Shown: positions 37,901 to 45,282, counted from the stretch's first letter. The stretch is 52,745 nt of DNA from Opitutia bacterium Tous-C1TDCM (GCA_002288455.1 NEUS01000012.1:1-52745); one strand, 5' to 3'. The notes: a model not told the origin generated them from the sequence alone. A program made the numbers and translations.

Positions 37901-38322
37901 TTCCAGTCGACGGAGCCGTCTTTGTTGTGATCCATGAACCCGCCGCGCGGGCCGCGCAATTTGCCGGGCGCGGCTTCGCGCCGGAAGAACGCCTGTTTGT
38001 CCGCGACGGTGCGGAGGGCGACGTCGTCCGGAATCCACATCGTGTGCTCCCGGATATCGAGGTCGCCGACCTTGCGGCGCGTCGTGGCGGCGACGTAGAC
38101 GCGACCCTGCGGATCGACGGCGCAGGCGACCGGGTCGGGGACGTTGAGGGCGCCGGACCACTTGTGCAGCACGAGCTCGCCGGTGGCGGGGGTGACGGGA
38201 CCGCGGGTCGGGCCCTTGGCCTTGGGCGCCGGGGTTTGCGCCGGCAGCGCCACGATCGAAGCCATCAGTAAACAGGTCGTGCCGGCCAGACGGCGGCACC
38301 AAGAAGCAAGGGAAGCGCGCAT
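34948..38322 (-). CDS. PVC-type heme-binding CxxCH dehydrogenase-like protein
   Basis: An 1124-residue exported protein in the architecture typical of Planctomycetota/Verrucomicrobiota. It has a signal peptide (about 1-29) and a GSDH/PQQ-like beta-propeller (about 45-470; GRIYWSIGDKGGHV, GAVMRIDPDGS, HPDGSLFIADWIGGYP). A long HEAT-like alpha-solenoid (about 480-960) and a C-terminal cytochrome c domain follow, with CTACH at residues 990-994 (35341-35355) and a later Met-rich segment (IMPPMLGILQPSEIRDVV) for the axial ligand. It is thought to oxidise sugars or alcohols with electrons passed to the heme; the real substrate of this family is unestablished. Acidic loops such as DHNKDGSVDWKD could bind calcium. 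It is monocistronic here. Confidence 0.93.
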   Translation of the reverse strand: MRASLASWCRRLAGTTCLLMASIVALPAQTPAPKAKGPTRGPVTPATGELVLHKWSGALNVPDPVACAVDPQGRVYVAATTRRKVGDLDIREHTMWIPDDVALRTVADKQAFFRREAAPGKLRGPRGGFMDHNKDGSVDWKDLTHHTERIYQLRDTDGDGTADKMTVFAEGFNTEVTGIAAGVMYHDGWVYATIAPDLWRFKDTDDDGVADLREVVVHGFGVHIAYAGHDMHGLMVGPDGRIYWSIGDKGGHVTSKEGKTFAFSNEGAVMRIDPDGSNFELYARGNRNVQEPAFNDFGDLIGVDNDADQPSERERFVFLPEGSDSAWRCNFQYMREDSPWMREGLWKPAFAGQPAYFLPPILSYSDGPAGFKHDPGTALGDGQRGLFLLNEFPAGKLKGFRAEPDGATYKMVDARVLNDGVMGIGASWHPDGSLFIADWIGGYPLDELGAIWRVDAKVGADNPARRETHALLRAGFAKRTDDELLRLLAHRDQRVRQGAQLELAQRGRGAALAAVAADPKADRLARIHALWGFGQLLRQGKADTAPVAALLREADPEIRRQVAKIFGDAAATGAKAAGTTLLPLLADASPRVRSLAAIAVGKFRLPAAVEPLLAQAAKDGADPVLRQALVAALAACATPAQLAAQATNPSLAARLVSIVALRRQGAPEVAAFLADRETAAVGEAARAIHDDEGIAAALPALAQLAAAAPRDPAIARRALNAGLRIGTAAAAARVLAFALEPANATELRLEALGTLRVWNQPPRLDLVDGWARTFKPEPIQAVLAAKLDALLALTDAALKTAVIEIMIAHALPAKPAQIAAIVADASAAGELRAQALRLMGGEARGDPGFKQALDAALVATSPAPLHRAALALLLPGDAARLVREAKIVLQTRSLPEQQHAYALLARAGTPAADEVLAAAGKTLVAGTCPPPLKLDVLEALKARATANPALAAQVTAYGATAPARALGELLAGGDAARGRNLVANHLAANCTACHAVEAAGSEVGPSLRAIGAQRDAAYLLESLVNPAAQIATGYGIVNVTLKNKTEVTGTLAKETPTAVTVRLFDGKMQTIPRAEIAAQTPPASIMPPMLGILQPSEIRDVVTYLAGLKGGRGNRPAQKSEGGQ

Positions 38323-38663
38323 GGGAAAGCGGAAAAGAATGCGGACCACCGCCGGATGCGAGCGGGGAATTGCGTTCGCCGCGGGTCCCGCGAAATCGCC
38401 CGGACCAAGGTTCATTTCACAGCGCCGCGACCGCGCCACCCGGCCAGCCGGCACCGGCACATTCCGCGTCCCGTGAAACAGCGCGCCGGCGAAATCCCGC
38501 AAACGGCGAATCCGGAGTTGGGCGACTTCCTGAGGATCCCCGAACAGCAAGTCGGAACTTACCCCAATACTGGGCCAAATCTTGGCTTCGGGTCCGTTTG
38601 CCCAAAGCCAAGCTGCGCGCCGCCAGGATAGCTTCCATCGTCGGTCAATCCCCTCTTTGCCCC
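38323..38663. other. Intergenic region between PVC protein and lipoprotein genes
   Basis: About 340 bases between divergent starts. No ORF with convincing composition is seen. The stretch 38520-38640 is relatively AT-rich and contains CCAA/GGCCAAA words (near 38570-38605) like those at 440-470, suggesting a promoter-rich area. No operator or riboswitch could be named. Confidence 0.5.
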
Positions 38664-39227
38664 ATGAAACGCCTCCTCCTTGTGGCTGCTCTGCTCGGTT
38701 TGGCCGCCTGCCATTTCGGCGAACCGCTGCTCCCTGAACCCAACGCCGACCGCGATCCCCGGTTGCTCGGAGTCTGGCACAATCCGGATAGCCCGGACGA
38801 TGTCCTGACGATCACCGCCGACGGCGCGAAGCGCTACCGCTTCGCCTACGATTCCGGCAACAAAGACCCGGCCGCCGAATACGGTCAGGGGAAAGTGAAT
38901 CTCGCTGCCTACCACGCCGACCTGCCGAGCGGCGTCAGGCTGCTGTGCGTCGAACTGAAAGACGCCAAAGCCAAGGCCCTCGGCCTGCCGCCCTGGCTGA
39001 TTCTCGGCTACGCCTTCGATGCCGAAGGCGGCCTCACCTTGCGGATGCTGGATGAAGCAGCCCTCCCCGAACCCCACGCGGAATCCGGCTACACCAAGAT
39101 CCCCCGCAAAACCGTTTGGGAACATTTGCTCAAGCAAACCGCGACCCCGGAGGGGCGCGCCCGCCTTTTCGATCCCAGCTCCGACCTCGGACCGCTTACC
39201 CGCAAGGCTGCCCGCCCCGCGCCTTGA
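38664..39227 (+). CDS. Putative lipoprotein, function unknown
   Basis: A 187-residue protein starting MKRLLLVAALLGLAACHFGE; LAAC is a signal-peptidase II lipobox with Cys16 as the lipidated residue. The mature part is beta-rich (RLLGVWHNPDSPDDVLTITA, KRYRFAYDSG), like small envelope lipoproteins with a lipocalin-like fold, and ends in a helix with KTVWEHLLKQTATPEGRARL. I recognise no family. It is monocistronic, divergent from the PVC gene. Confidence 0.82.
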   Translation: MKRLLLVAALLGLAACHFGEPLLPEPNADRDPRLLGVWHNPDSPDDVLTITADGAKRYRFAYDSGNKDPAAEYGQGKVNLAAYHADLPSGVRLLCVELKDAKAKALGLPPWLILGYAFDAEGGLTLRMLDEAALPEPHAESGYTKIPRKTVWEHLLKQTATPEGRARLFDPSSDLGPLTRKAARPAP

Positions 39228-39358
39228 GGCGGCGGCGGCCGCGCCTCGCCACCGGGCGCGTCAAGGCCGGGTGAATCCCGGGGATTTTGGGGTTCGTTGG
39301 TTGCATTCAGGAACCAATCCGGCGCTTTCCCGTACTCAGCGGAACGAGCCTGCGCGCT

Positions 39359-39381
39359 GCCCGGCATCCGAAATGCCGGGC
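39359..39381 (+). other. Perfect 9-bp hairpin upstream of PEGYEDE gene 1
   Basis: Arms 39359-39367 (GCCCGGCAT) and 39373-39381 are perfectly complementary with loop CCGAA. Downstream sequence TAATCTCTTTTG is a weak T-run, so it may act as a terminator for the lipoprotein gene despite lying 130 bases past its stop, or as a leader structure for the next gene at 39455. Confidence 0.45.
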
Positions 39382-39454
39382 GACCCGTAATCTCTTTTGC
39401 AGCGAAATCCCCCCTCGGCGTCCGCGCCGTTATCGCGTTCCGCCCCCAGGAAAA

Positions 39455-39805
39455 ATGACCTTTCGTCGGTTGCACCATCTCAGGGCAGGTGTCCGTCGGA
39501 GCCTGATCGCGTTCCTCGAGCGCCGATCGCCGGAGGGCTACGAGGACGAATCGGGCTTCCACTTCGGCTCGCCGCCTCCCCCGGCCGCCACCCCGCCGGT
39601 CGCCCCGACTGCCCCCGCTCGGCCCGTCCATCCCGGCGAACTCGTCGATCCCTCGCTTCCAACTCTACCCCCGCAATCCTTGGATACGCCGGACCCGTCA
39701 CCGCCGGGAAGCCGTTCGCCTATCCGCCCTCAACCGGAGCCCGACCAACGGTTTCTGCCGTGGGGCGACGGCCAGCGCAGCTTCGATTTCTATCCCCGTC
39801 CCTAG
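39455..39805 (+). CDS. Small protein with RR.PEGYEDE.GFHFG core (copy 1)
   Basis: A 116-residue protein beginning MTFRRLHHLRAGVRRSLIAF, preceded by an AGGA. The core L.RRSPEGYEDESGFHFG is followed by a long Pro/Ser/Ala-rich, probably disordered region ending in FLPWGDGQRSFDFYPRP. The 68-residue protein at 40742 shares the core over about 23 residues (SL[IV]..L.RR.PEGYEDE[ST]GFHFG). Synonymous differences in shared codons indicate both are translated and selected as proteins. No known domain is recognised. The ATG is the only reasonable start in the frame. Confidence 0.72.
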   Translation: MTFRRLHHLRAGVRRSLIAFLERRSPEGYEDESGFHFGSPPPPAATPPVAPTAPARPVHPGELVDPSLPTLPPQSLDTPDPSPPGSRSPIRPQPEPDQRFLPWGDGQRSFDFYPRP

Positions 39806-39847
39806 CCAACGGGGGCTCGCGCACCGCCGGACCCGGCTTGGGACAGA

Positions 39848-40579
39848 TCAGTTCTTCGCCGCCTGGGCGCCGAAATCGATTTTGAGTTCCCCGTAGGTAT
39901 CCGCCAAATAGACGAGCAACGCGCGGACGAACACGATGACGCCCGCCATCTCGAGGCTCTCCTCGACCGTCGCCAGCAGCGAATACGTCAGATTGAAGAC
40001 CCCGTGGATCTCCGCATAGCGGCCGCAGATCAGCTCCATGCCGATGATGCCGGAAACATAGAGCGTCCCGCCGAGTACGAAAGCCCGGGAAATCCGCGCC
40101 GGCAGGCGGAACAGAAACTTCAGGAAAACCAAGCCGAGCGTCGTCACCACCGCCAAACCCGGAATGGTCCAGGCGAAGAACAACCAGCCATGGCGCCCGC
40201 CCGACCCGCTGAGCAGACGCCGGATCGGTTCATTCAGGCGCTCGTGCAGCGAAATCGCCTCGTCGGCCGACATCACCAGAAACCCCGTCGCCAACACGAT
40301 CCAGTTCCAGGCCCCGACCGCCCGGCGTCGCCGCTCCAGCCGCGCGATCGTGGCCAGCAACCCCGCGGCCAGCAGCAGCAGCAAGGTCGCGAAGAACGTC
40401 GGCAGGTTGTTCTCCACGTCGAGGTGCAGAAACTTGAACAGGCCTTCGACCTTGTAGTTGCCCGTGCCATAGGCCCGGAACTGCACCACGAGGTTGAGCC
40501 CCACAAGCCCTCCGGCCACCCACCACAGGAACCGGCTCAGCCGGGAGGCGTGAAACGACAGGCGCGGCGGGTTGTCCAT
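39848..40579 (-). CDS. Multi-pass membrane protein between the PEGYEDE genes
   Basis: About 243 residues with some six hydrophobic helices (FLWWVAGGLVGLNLVV, LPTFFATLLLLLAAGLLAT, WNWIVLATGFLVMSAD, WLFFAWTIPGLAVVTTLGLV, ISRAFVLGGTLYVSGIIG, and VIVFVRALLVYLA). Conserved-looking acidic positions in or beside helices occur in SADEAISLHERLNEP and TVEESLEMAG; these could bind a metal or ligand. I do not recognise the family. ATG 40579 (MDNPPRL) was chosen; 40606 is an alternative. It is encoded opposite to and between the paralogous small genes. Confidence 0.8.
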   Translation of the reverse strand: MDNPPRLSFHASRLSRFLWWVAGGLVGLNLVVQFRAYGTGNYKVEGLFKFLHLDVENNLPTFFATLLLLLAAGLLATIARLERRRRAVGAWNWIVLATGFLVMSADEAISLHERLNEPIRRLLSGSGGRHGWLFFAWTIPGLAVVTTLGLVFLKFLFRLPARISRAFVLGGTLYVSGIIGMELICGRYAEIHGVFNLTYSLLATVEESLEMAGVIVFVRALLVYLADTYGELKIDFGAQAAKN

Positions 40580-40741
40580 GGGGCGCCCCAGCAAGGATTT
40601 CCCCATCCCCGGGGTCAAAGCTCTTGCCTCGGGAAAACGTCCCGGTCGGGCGGACTACGGTGGGTGCCGGTAGTTCTACTCAGGCGCCTTTGACAAGTAG
40701 TCCGGATAACGCCGGCCACCGGAAAAGGATAAAGTGAGCCC

Positions 40742-40948
40742 ATGTACTCCTGGATCGTCACTCCCTGCTCCCTCGCCCTGAACAGCCTCGTCGAAATGCT
40801 GAACCGCCGCGCGCCCGAAGGCTACGAAGACGAAACCGGCTTCCATTTCGGCCCCGTCCCGACGATCGCGCCCCCGTCCGCCCCCCGCCGCGGCCCCCGC
40901 GAACTCAGCGCTTCGCTCCGCCCCGCCCGTCTCAGCCGCGCCGCCTGA
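40742..40948 (+). CDS. Small protein with RR.PEGYEDE.GFHFG core (copy 2)
   Basis: A 68-residue protein, MYSWIVTPCSLALNSLVEML, then NRRAPEGYEDETGFHFG and a Pro/Arg-rich tail. An AAGGA lies 12 bases before the ATG. It is the paralogue of 39455-39805: 5 of the codons in the shared core differ only synonymously, showing protein-level selection. The N-terminus is mildly hydrophobic without a clear signal peptide. Function unknown. Confidence 0.72.
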   Translation: MYSWIVTPCSLALNSLVEMLNRRAPEGYEDETGFHFGPVPTIAPPSAPRRGPRELSASLRPARLSRAA

Positions 40949-41008
40949 TCCGGCCCTTTCTTTTCGCGGCTTGTCCCGGCCGCCGTTTTCCCGTCAGTCG
41001 CGGGGCCC

Positions 41009-41710
41009 ATGCCCCCGCTCGCCCGCGAAGTCCGTCCCGCTCCCCTGGCCCGACACGTTCTGAACGAACGCGGGGCCCTTGAACCGATTCCCGCCGACTG
41101 GGACCTGCTCCCGCCCGGCGATGCCGCCCTCAGCCGCCGCATCAAAGCCGACGGCCCGACCCTCACGGTGATCGAGGTCAAAGGCCGCAAACGCTTTTCC
41201 CGCGGCATCTGGGCCCCCGCCGAACGCGTGCGCGCCCTCCGCCGGGATCTCGCCCTCGAACGCGCCGATCCGGCGTATCAACGCCGGCTGGACGCCGGCC
41301 GCGCCCGCCGCGCCGCCGACGAGGAAATCTACGCCGCCGATTTCCGCGGCGCCGTCGTGCAGTTCCTCGCCTTCCACCCTTCGTACCGCACCGAGGCCGA
41401 AACTCTCGGCACGCTCATCGCCGCCCATGCCACGCCCGTCGGCAGCGGCACAGTCGCCCGGACGGAACGCATCCCGCTGCCCGCCCGCGCCGAGGCCGCG
41501 ACCATCGCCTGGCTGCGGCATCAGACAACCGGATACGACTCCATGGCCATCCCCCGGGAAAAAGGCCGCCGCCGGGAAGTCCGTCGCCTGCTCGCGCAGC
41601 GCTCCGTCGCCCTCTTGGCCCGCTACCGTTCCGGCCAGCCCATCGACCGCGGGCAATGCCCGCTCCACCGCGCCCTGCAGGCCGATCTGCCGACGCGGAC
41701 GATCGGGTGA
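41009..41710 (+). CDS. DUF2293 domain-containing protein
   Basis: A 233-residue soluble, Arg/Ala-rich protein. The C-terminal half (about residues 135-210) matches DUF2293: ATIAWLRHQTTGYDSMAIPR then EVRRLLAQRSVALLARYRSG, with CPLHRAL after it. The N-terminal half (LLPPGDAALSRRIKADG, VIEVKGRKRFSRGIWAPAER) is less characterised. DUF2293 has no established biochemical role. The S4 gene begins 70 bases downstream, in the same direction. Confidence 0.82.
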   Translation: MPPLAREVRPAPLARHVLNERGALEPIPADWDLLPPGDAALSRRIKADGPTLTVIEVKGRKRFSRGIWAPAERVRALRRDLALERADPAYQRRLDAGRARRAADEEIYAADFRGAVVQFLAFHPSYRTEAETLGTLIAAHATPVGSGTVARTERIPLPARAEAATIAWLRHQTTGYDSMAIPREKGRRREVRRLLAQRSVALLARYRSGQPIDRGQCPLHRALQADLPTRTIG

Positions 41711-41780
41711 TTCGCCGGCCGCCGGCGCTCCGGTCGAATCCGGATTCGACTCGGTCAGCCGCGTCGCCGACGCTGCCCCG

Positions 41781-42014
41781 ATGTCCTCCCCCGCCTCCGC
41801 GCCCCGCCAGGTGACCGTCCGCGCCGTTCCGATCGAGCTTTGCCAATTCCTGAAGTTCGGCGGCTTGGCCGACAGCGGCGGCGCCGCCAAACAGGCGGTC
41901 GCCGAGGGCCGCGTGACCGTCAACGGCGAACCGGAATCCCGCAAACGCCGTCAGCTCGCCGCCGGCGACGCCGTGACTTTCGCAGGCCGCACGATTGTCG
42001 TGCACCTGAGCTGA
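41781..42014 (+). CDS. YbcJ-like S4 RNA-binding protein
   Basis: A 77-residue protein that is almost wholly an S4 domain: IELCQFLKFGGLADSGGAAK, AVAEGRVTVNGEPESRKRRQ and AGDAVTFAGRTIVV. It matches the small YbcJ-type S4 proteins, which bind structured RNA and have been linked to ribosome or stress functions. ATG 41781 gives the normal length. It is convergent with the frameshifted gene; as sequenced they overlap, but with the frame corrected they do not. Confidence 0.88.
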   Translation: MSSPASAPRQVTVRAVPIELCQFLKFGGLADSGGAAKQAVAEGRVTVNGEPESRKRRQLAAGDAVTFAGRTIVVHLS

Positions 42015-42786
42015 GCCGGGACCGATCAGGGCGCGGACGTCGCCGCCCGCGCCAGCCGTTTTCCCAGTTCGTCCCGCGTGGCGGGCGAGTCGTCGAAGGC
42101 CTTGAGTTTTCGCGCAGTTGCGCGGCGAGTTCCGGCTTTTTCGCCCCCGCCACGACCTCGATATAGTCGAGAAAATTGCCGATCGCGAAGCGCCGGGATG
42201 CTTCCGCCGCCGTCGGGACCGTCGTCGGCCGCGCCACCGTGGCGTCGAGCAACCGCACCATGGCGTCGAACGGCAGCGACTCCAAGGCCTCGGGGTAGCG
42301 CCGGTCGCGCAACAGGAGCCGGAAAGCCCGGTTGCCGAAAAACCGCCGCCGCGTATCGCCGGCCGGGATGCGGCCGAACGCCTCAAGCAGGCGATTCTCT
42401 TCGCCGAGCCCGTCGCACCAGGCGGCAAACTCCTGCGTCCCATCCGCCTCGCCCCCGAGCATGCGCAGCTCGGCCTCGCCGCAGCGCTGCCGCATGAAGT
42501 CCTCCGCCGGCGGATACCGTTTCGCCAATTGCGCGAAATCGCGGATGAGAAAACTGAGCCGCACCCCGCGGAACGAGGCCACCGCCGTCATGCCTTCGTC
42601 GAAACACCAGATCAGTTCGCGCAAGGCCTGCGCCGGATCGCCCGTCCGCGCCAACTGCTGGGCCGCCCGGTAACGGGCCTGCACGGCGTCGCGCCCCGCC
42701 GGCGCCGGCTCCGCTCCGGCAAGCGGACACAGCAGCAGCGCTGACCAGACCGCGAGGCGGCGCCAAAAGGGGCGGAAAATGATCAT
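41920..42786 (-). CDS. Exported helical protein, frameshifted near the 3' end
   Basis: As sequenced 288 residues, with signal peptide MIIFRPFWRRLAVWSALLLC then PLAGA. The mature chain is helical, TPR-like in composition (AQQLARTGDPAQALRELIWC, RLLLRDRRYPEALESLPFD, RRFAIGNFLDYIEVVAG). After AAQLRE near 42110 the reading turns Arg/Pro-rich. Adding one A to the AAAA run (TTTT at 42107-42110) restores KLKAFDDSPATRDELGKRLA and a stop at 42026, just clear of the S4 gene. So the true gene is probably 42026-42786 (about 254 residues) with a sequencing error or recent single-base loss. Family unknown. Confidence 0.72.
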   Translation of the reverse strand: MIIFRPFWRRLAVWSALLLCPLAGAEPAPAGRDAVQARYRAAQQLARTGDPAQALRELIWCFDEGMTAVASFRGVRLSFLIRDFAQLAKRYPPAEDFMRQRCGEAELRMLGGEADGTQEFAAWCDGLGEENRLLEAFGRIPAGDTRRRFFGNRAFRLLLRDRRYPEALESLPFDAMVRLLDATVARPTTVPTAAEASRRFAIGNFLDYIEVVAGAKKPELAAQLRENSRPSTTRPPRGTNWENGWRGRRRPRPDRSRLSSGARQSCGLRKSRRRRRRADGVCGIPVRR

Positions 42787-42874
42787 GGCGGAGTTCGTTC
42801 GGGAGTTGGCCGGGCGGCAGGCGCCAGCTTGCGCTGCCCGGCCGGGCTGTCACGTTCCGATCACCCCCCGCGCC

Positions 42875-43477
42875 ATGAATGCCCCGGTCCGCTGGCTTGT
42901 GTTGCTGCTCTCCCTCGGTGTCGCGGGTTACGGCGTCTACGCCTACTTCACCCTTACGCCCGGCACCACCGTCCATCCGGAAATGCGCGCCGCCTACGCC
43001 GCGCATCCCGCCCGCATTCTGATCCATGTCGCCGGCTCCGCGGTCGCGCTGTTGGTCGGGCCGCTGCAGTTTTTTCCAGCCATCCGGGCCCAGCGTCACC
43101 TCCATCGCGCGCTCGGCTACATCTATTTTGCCGGCGTGATGATCGGCGGCGGGGCGGGCTTCGCGACCGCCTTCATCGCCTTCGGCGGCCTCGTCTCCCA
43201 GGTCGGTTTCGGCCTGCTCGCCGTGGTCTGGATACTCGCCACGTTGCTCGCCGTACGCGCGGCCCGGCAGGGCGATTTCGCCCGGCACGAGGTGTGGGCG
43301 CTGCGCAGCTTCGCGCTGACCTTCTCCGCCGTCACCCTGCGGATCTACCTCGGAACTTCCTTCGCGGCCGGCGTGCCCTTTGCGTCGTTCTATCCGCTGC
43401 TGGCCTGGCTTTGCTGGGTGCCCAACCTGCTCGTTATCGAATGGTTCGTGCTGCGCGCCACGGTGGCAACGCGCTGA
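42875..43477 (+). CDS. DUF2306 membrane protein
   Basis: About 200 residues with six to seven hydrophobic helices. The histidine-bearing pattern RILIHVAGSAVALLVGPLQF then RHLHRALGYIYFAGVM, and the later FARHEVWALRSFALTFSAV, fit the DUF2306 family, whose histidines are arranged like heme or metal ligands. Role unestablished. ATG 42875 starts a clean first helix. It precedes the Crp/Fnr-type gene by 22 bases, so the two are likely co-transcribed. Confidence 0.83.
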   Translation: MNAPVRWLVLLLSLGVAGYGVYAYFTLTPGTTVHPEMRAAYAAHPARILIHVAGSAVALLVGPLQFFPAIRAQRHLHRALGYIYFAGVMIGGGAGFATAFIAFGGLVSQVGFGLLAVVWILATLLAVRAARQGDFARHEVWALRSFALTFSAVTLRIYLGTSFAAGVPFASFYPLLAWLCWVPNLLVIEWFVLRATVATR

Positions 43478-43499
43478 AGCCGCCCGCCGCCTCTTGTCC

Positions 43500-44168
43500 A
43501 TGCCTGCCCGCCCGCCCGCCGCGCCCCTGCCGCCGTTTCTGGCCGCCGCCCCCGCCGGCCTCGCCGCCGAATTCCGTGCCGCCGCCGCCCGCGTGCCGCT
43601 GGCCCGCGGCCGGATTCTGCTCCGCCCCGGCGCGGACTGCGCGGCCCTGCTCTTTCCGATCGATGCCGCCATCCGCATTTACCAGACCGGGGCCGAGGGC
43701 CGCGAAGTGACCCTGTACCGGATCGATCCGGCGGAATCCTGCGTCCTCTCGGCTTCGTGCGCGATCGGCGAGCAGCCGTTTCCCGCCATCGCCGTCGTCG
43801 AACGCGCCGGCCATGCCTGGGCCGTGCCGGTACCGGTCTTCCGCAGCTGGGTCGACCGCCACGCCTTCTGGCGCCGCTATGTTTTCGGGCTGCTGGCGCT
43901 GCGCCTCGGGCAGGTGCTGGCGAAGATGGACGACGTCGCGTTCCGCCGCATCGACGCCCGGCTCGCCGGCTGCCTGCTGGAACGTGCCCGCGACGGCGCC
44001 GTCCGCGCCACGCACCAGACCTTGGCGGATGAACTCGGCACCGCGCGCGAAGTCGTGAGCCGCAGCCTCGCCGCGTGGGAAAAGGCGGGCTGGGTCGCGC
44101 CCGGCCGCGGCCGCATCGGTTTGCTGGATACCTCCGCCCTGCGCCTCATCGCGACGGCCGCGGGCTGA
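43500..44168 (+). CDS. Crp/Fnr-family transcriptional regulator
   Basis: About 222 residues. The N-terminal cyclic-nucleotide-binding-like beta-roll spans roughly residues 30-130 (ILLRPGADCAALLFPIDAAI, REVTLYRIDPAESCVLSASC). The C-terminal winged helix contains THQTLADELGTAREVVSRSL, the recognition helix. Cysteines at Cys81 and Cys86 (SCVLSASCAIG) might sense redox or metal, as in Fnr-like members, though the classical N-terminal Fnr cluster is absent. A perfect 13-bp palindrome in the downstream gap, before the DUF2892 gene, could be its operator. Confidence 0.9.
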   Translation: MPARPPAAPLPPFLAAAPAGLAAEFRAAAARVPLARGRILLRPGADCAALLFPIDAAIRIYQTGAEGREVTLYRIDPAESCVLSASCAIGEQPFPAIAVVERAGHAWAVPVPVFRSWVDRHAFWRRYVFGLLALRLGQVLAKMDDVAFRRIDARLAGCLLERARDGAVRATHQTLADELGTAREVVSRSLAAWEKAGWVAPGRGRIGLLDTSALRLIATAAG

Positions 44169-44183
44169 AAAATCCGCGCCTCG

Positions 44184-44196
44184 GTGACTAAGTCAC
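44184..44196. promoter_or_regulatory. 13-bp perfect palindrome, candidate Crp/Fnr operator
   Basis: GTGACTAAGTCAC is a perfect inverted repeat (two 6-base arms about a central A), 67 bases upstream of the DUF2892 start and 15 bases after the Crp/Fnr gene stop. The half-site (G)TGA...TCA(C) resembles Crp/Fnr boxes, with odd rather than even central spacing. Confidence 0.5.
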
Positions 44197-44263
44197 GGAC
44201 GCCGCGGACCGGAGCCGCTAGGATGGCAGGGTCAACTCAACCCGAACCCGAATCCATCCTGTC

Positions 44264-44452
44264 ATGAAAAATCTCGGCTCCCTTGATCGCATCCTCCGTG
44301 TCGTCGCCGGCCTCGGCATCCTTGCCGCCGGCCTGATCCTCAAATCCTGGTGGGGCCTCGCCGGCCTCGTGCCGCTGCTGACGGCCCTCGTCGGCATCTG
44401 CCCCGCCTACCTGCCGTTCGGACTCTCGACCTGCCGGACGAAGTCCGGCTGA
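44264..44452 (+). CDS. DUF2892 (YgaP-transmembrane-like) small membrane protein
   Basis: A 62-residue protein with two hydrophobic helices, MKNLGSLDRILRVVAGLGIL and WWGLAGLVPLLTALVGICPA, and the family's C-terminal YLPFGLSTCRTK. It matches the DUF2892 pattern, including cysteines in GICPAYxPFGxSTC, seen beside rhodanese-like modules and Crp/Fnr regulators. It may act in sulfur or redox chemistry at the inner membrane; exact function unknown. A likely operator lies upstream. Confidence 0.9.
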   Translation: MKNLGSLDRILRVVAGLGILAAGLILKSWWGLAGLVPLLTALVGICPAYLPFGLSTCRTKSG

Positions 44453-44541
44453 GCCGGCCGGGCGGCTTGCGCCGGCGGGCGGCGCGGGAAATGCTCCGGC
44501 TCCGCCATGGGCCGCCCATTTCCTCCCGCCGAGTCCGCGCC

Positions 44542-45234
44542 ATGATCAACCGCCTGCCCCGCTGGGTCCTGTTCGGCGGCGCCGTGCTCACGTTCAACGC
44601 GGGCATGATCAACGCGGTCGGCTTCCTCAGTTTCACGCACCAGGGTGTCACGCACCTCACCGGCACGACCACGCTCTTCGGCATCGCCGTCGGCCTCGGC
44701 CAGCGGGACGAAGCCGGGCACTACCTCGCGCTCATCGCCGCCTTCGTCGCCGGCGCCACGGTCAGCGGGATTTTGATCCGCGACAGCACGCTCCGGCTCG
44801 GCCGGCGCTACGGCGCGGCGCTGCTCGTCGAATCCGCGCTGCTCGTCCTCGCCGTCCATTTCCTGCAGCGGGGCAACGCCGCCGGCGACTACCTCGCCTC
44901 CGCCGCCTGCGGGCTCCAGAACGCCATGGCCAGCACCTACAGCGGCGCCGTCGTCCGCACCACCCACGTCTCCGGCATCTTCACGGACCTCGGCATTTTC
45001 CTCGGGCATCTCCTGCGGCGGATGGCGGTCGACTGGCGCCGGATCCGCCTCTGGGGCGCGCAATTGCTCGCGTTCTCCGGCGGCGGCGCCGTCGGGGCCC
45101 TCGCCTTCGCGCGCCTGAATTACGCCACCCTCTATCTGCCGGCCCTGCTCACGGCCGGCGCCGGGGCCGGCTACGGGCTGTATCAGACTTACCAGCACGT
45201 CACCGGCGGGAAAAACCGGCCGCCGGCCGCCTGA
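44542..45234 (+). CDS. DUF1275 (YoaK-family) membrane protein
   Basis: A 230-residue integral membrane protein with about six helices. It matches the YoaK/DUF1275 family: GAVLTFNAGMINAVGFLSF, HLTGTTTLFGIAVGLGQ, LASAACGLQNAMASTYSG, VRTTHVSGIFTDLGIFLGHL. The two TxH/VSG-type repeats near helices 2 and 5 are characteristic. No transport substrate is known. It follows DUF2892 by 89 bases. Confidence 0.9.
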   Translation: MINRLPRWVLFGGAVLTFNAGMINAVGFLSFTHQGVTHLTGTTTLFGIAVGLGQRDEAGHYLALIAAFVAGATVSGILIRDSTLRLGRRYGAALLVESALLVLAVHFLQRGNAAGDYLASAACGLQNAMASTYSGAVVRTTHVSGIFTDLGIFLGHLLRRMAVDWRRIRLWGAQLLAFSGGGAVGALAFARLNYATLYLPALLTAGAGAGYGLYQTYQHVTGGKNRPPAA

Positions 45235-45246
45235 CCCGGACCGGAC

Positions 45247-45274
45247 TTTCAACTTTCACCTTTCAACCTTCAAC
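45247..45274 (+). repeat. Four YTTCAMC heptamers abutting a start codon
   Basis: TTTCAAC, TTTCACC, TTTCAAC and CTTCAAC run without gaps and end 8 bases before ATG 45283. They occupy the Shine-Dalgarno position of the methyltransferase gene and provide a pyrimidine-rich leader instead. Same class as the loci at 6109, 24170, 26830 and 30037. Confidence 0.7.
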
Positions 45275-45282
45275 TTTTCCAA

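Noticed and set aside
40690..40730. TTGACA-like -35 box before the second PEGYEDE gene
   Set aside because: No -10 hexamer lies at 16-18 bases, so a sigma-70 promoter could not be supported.
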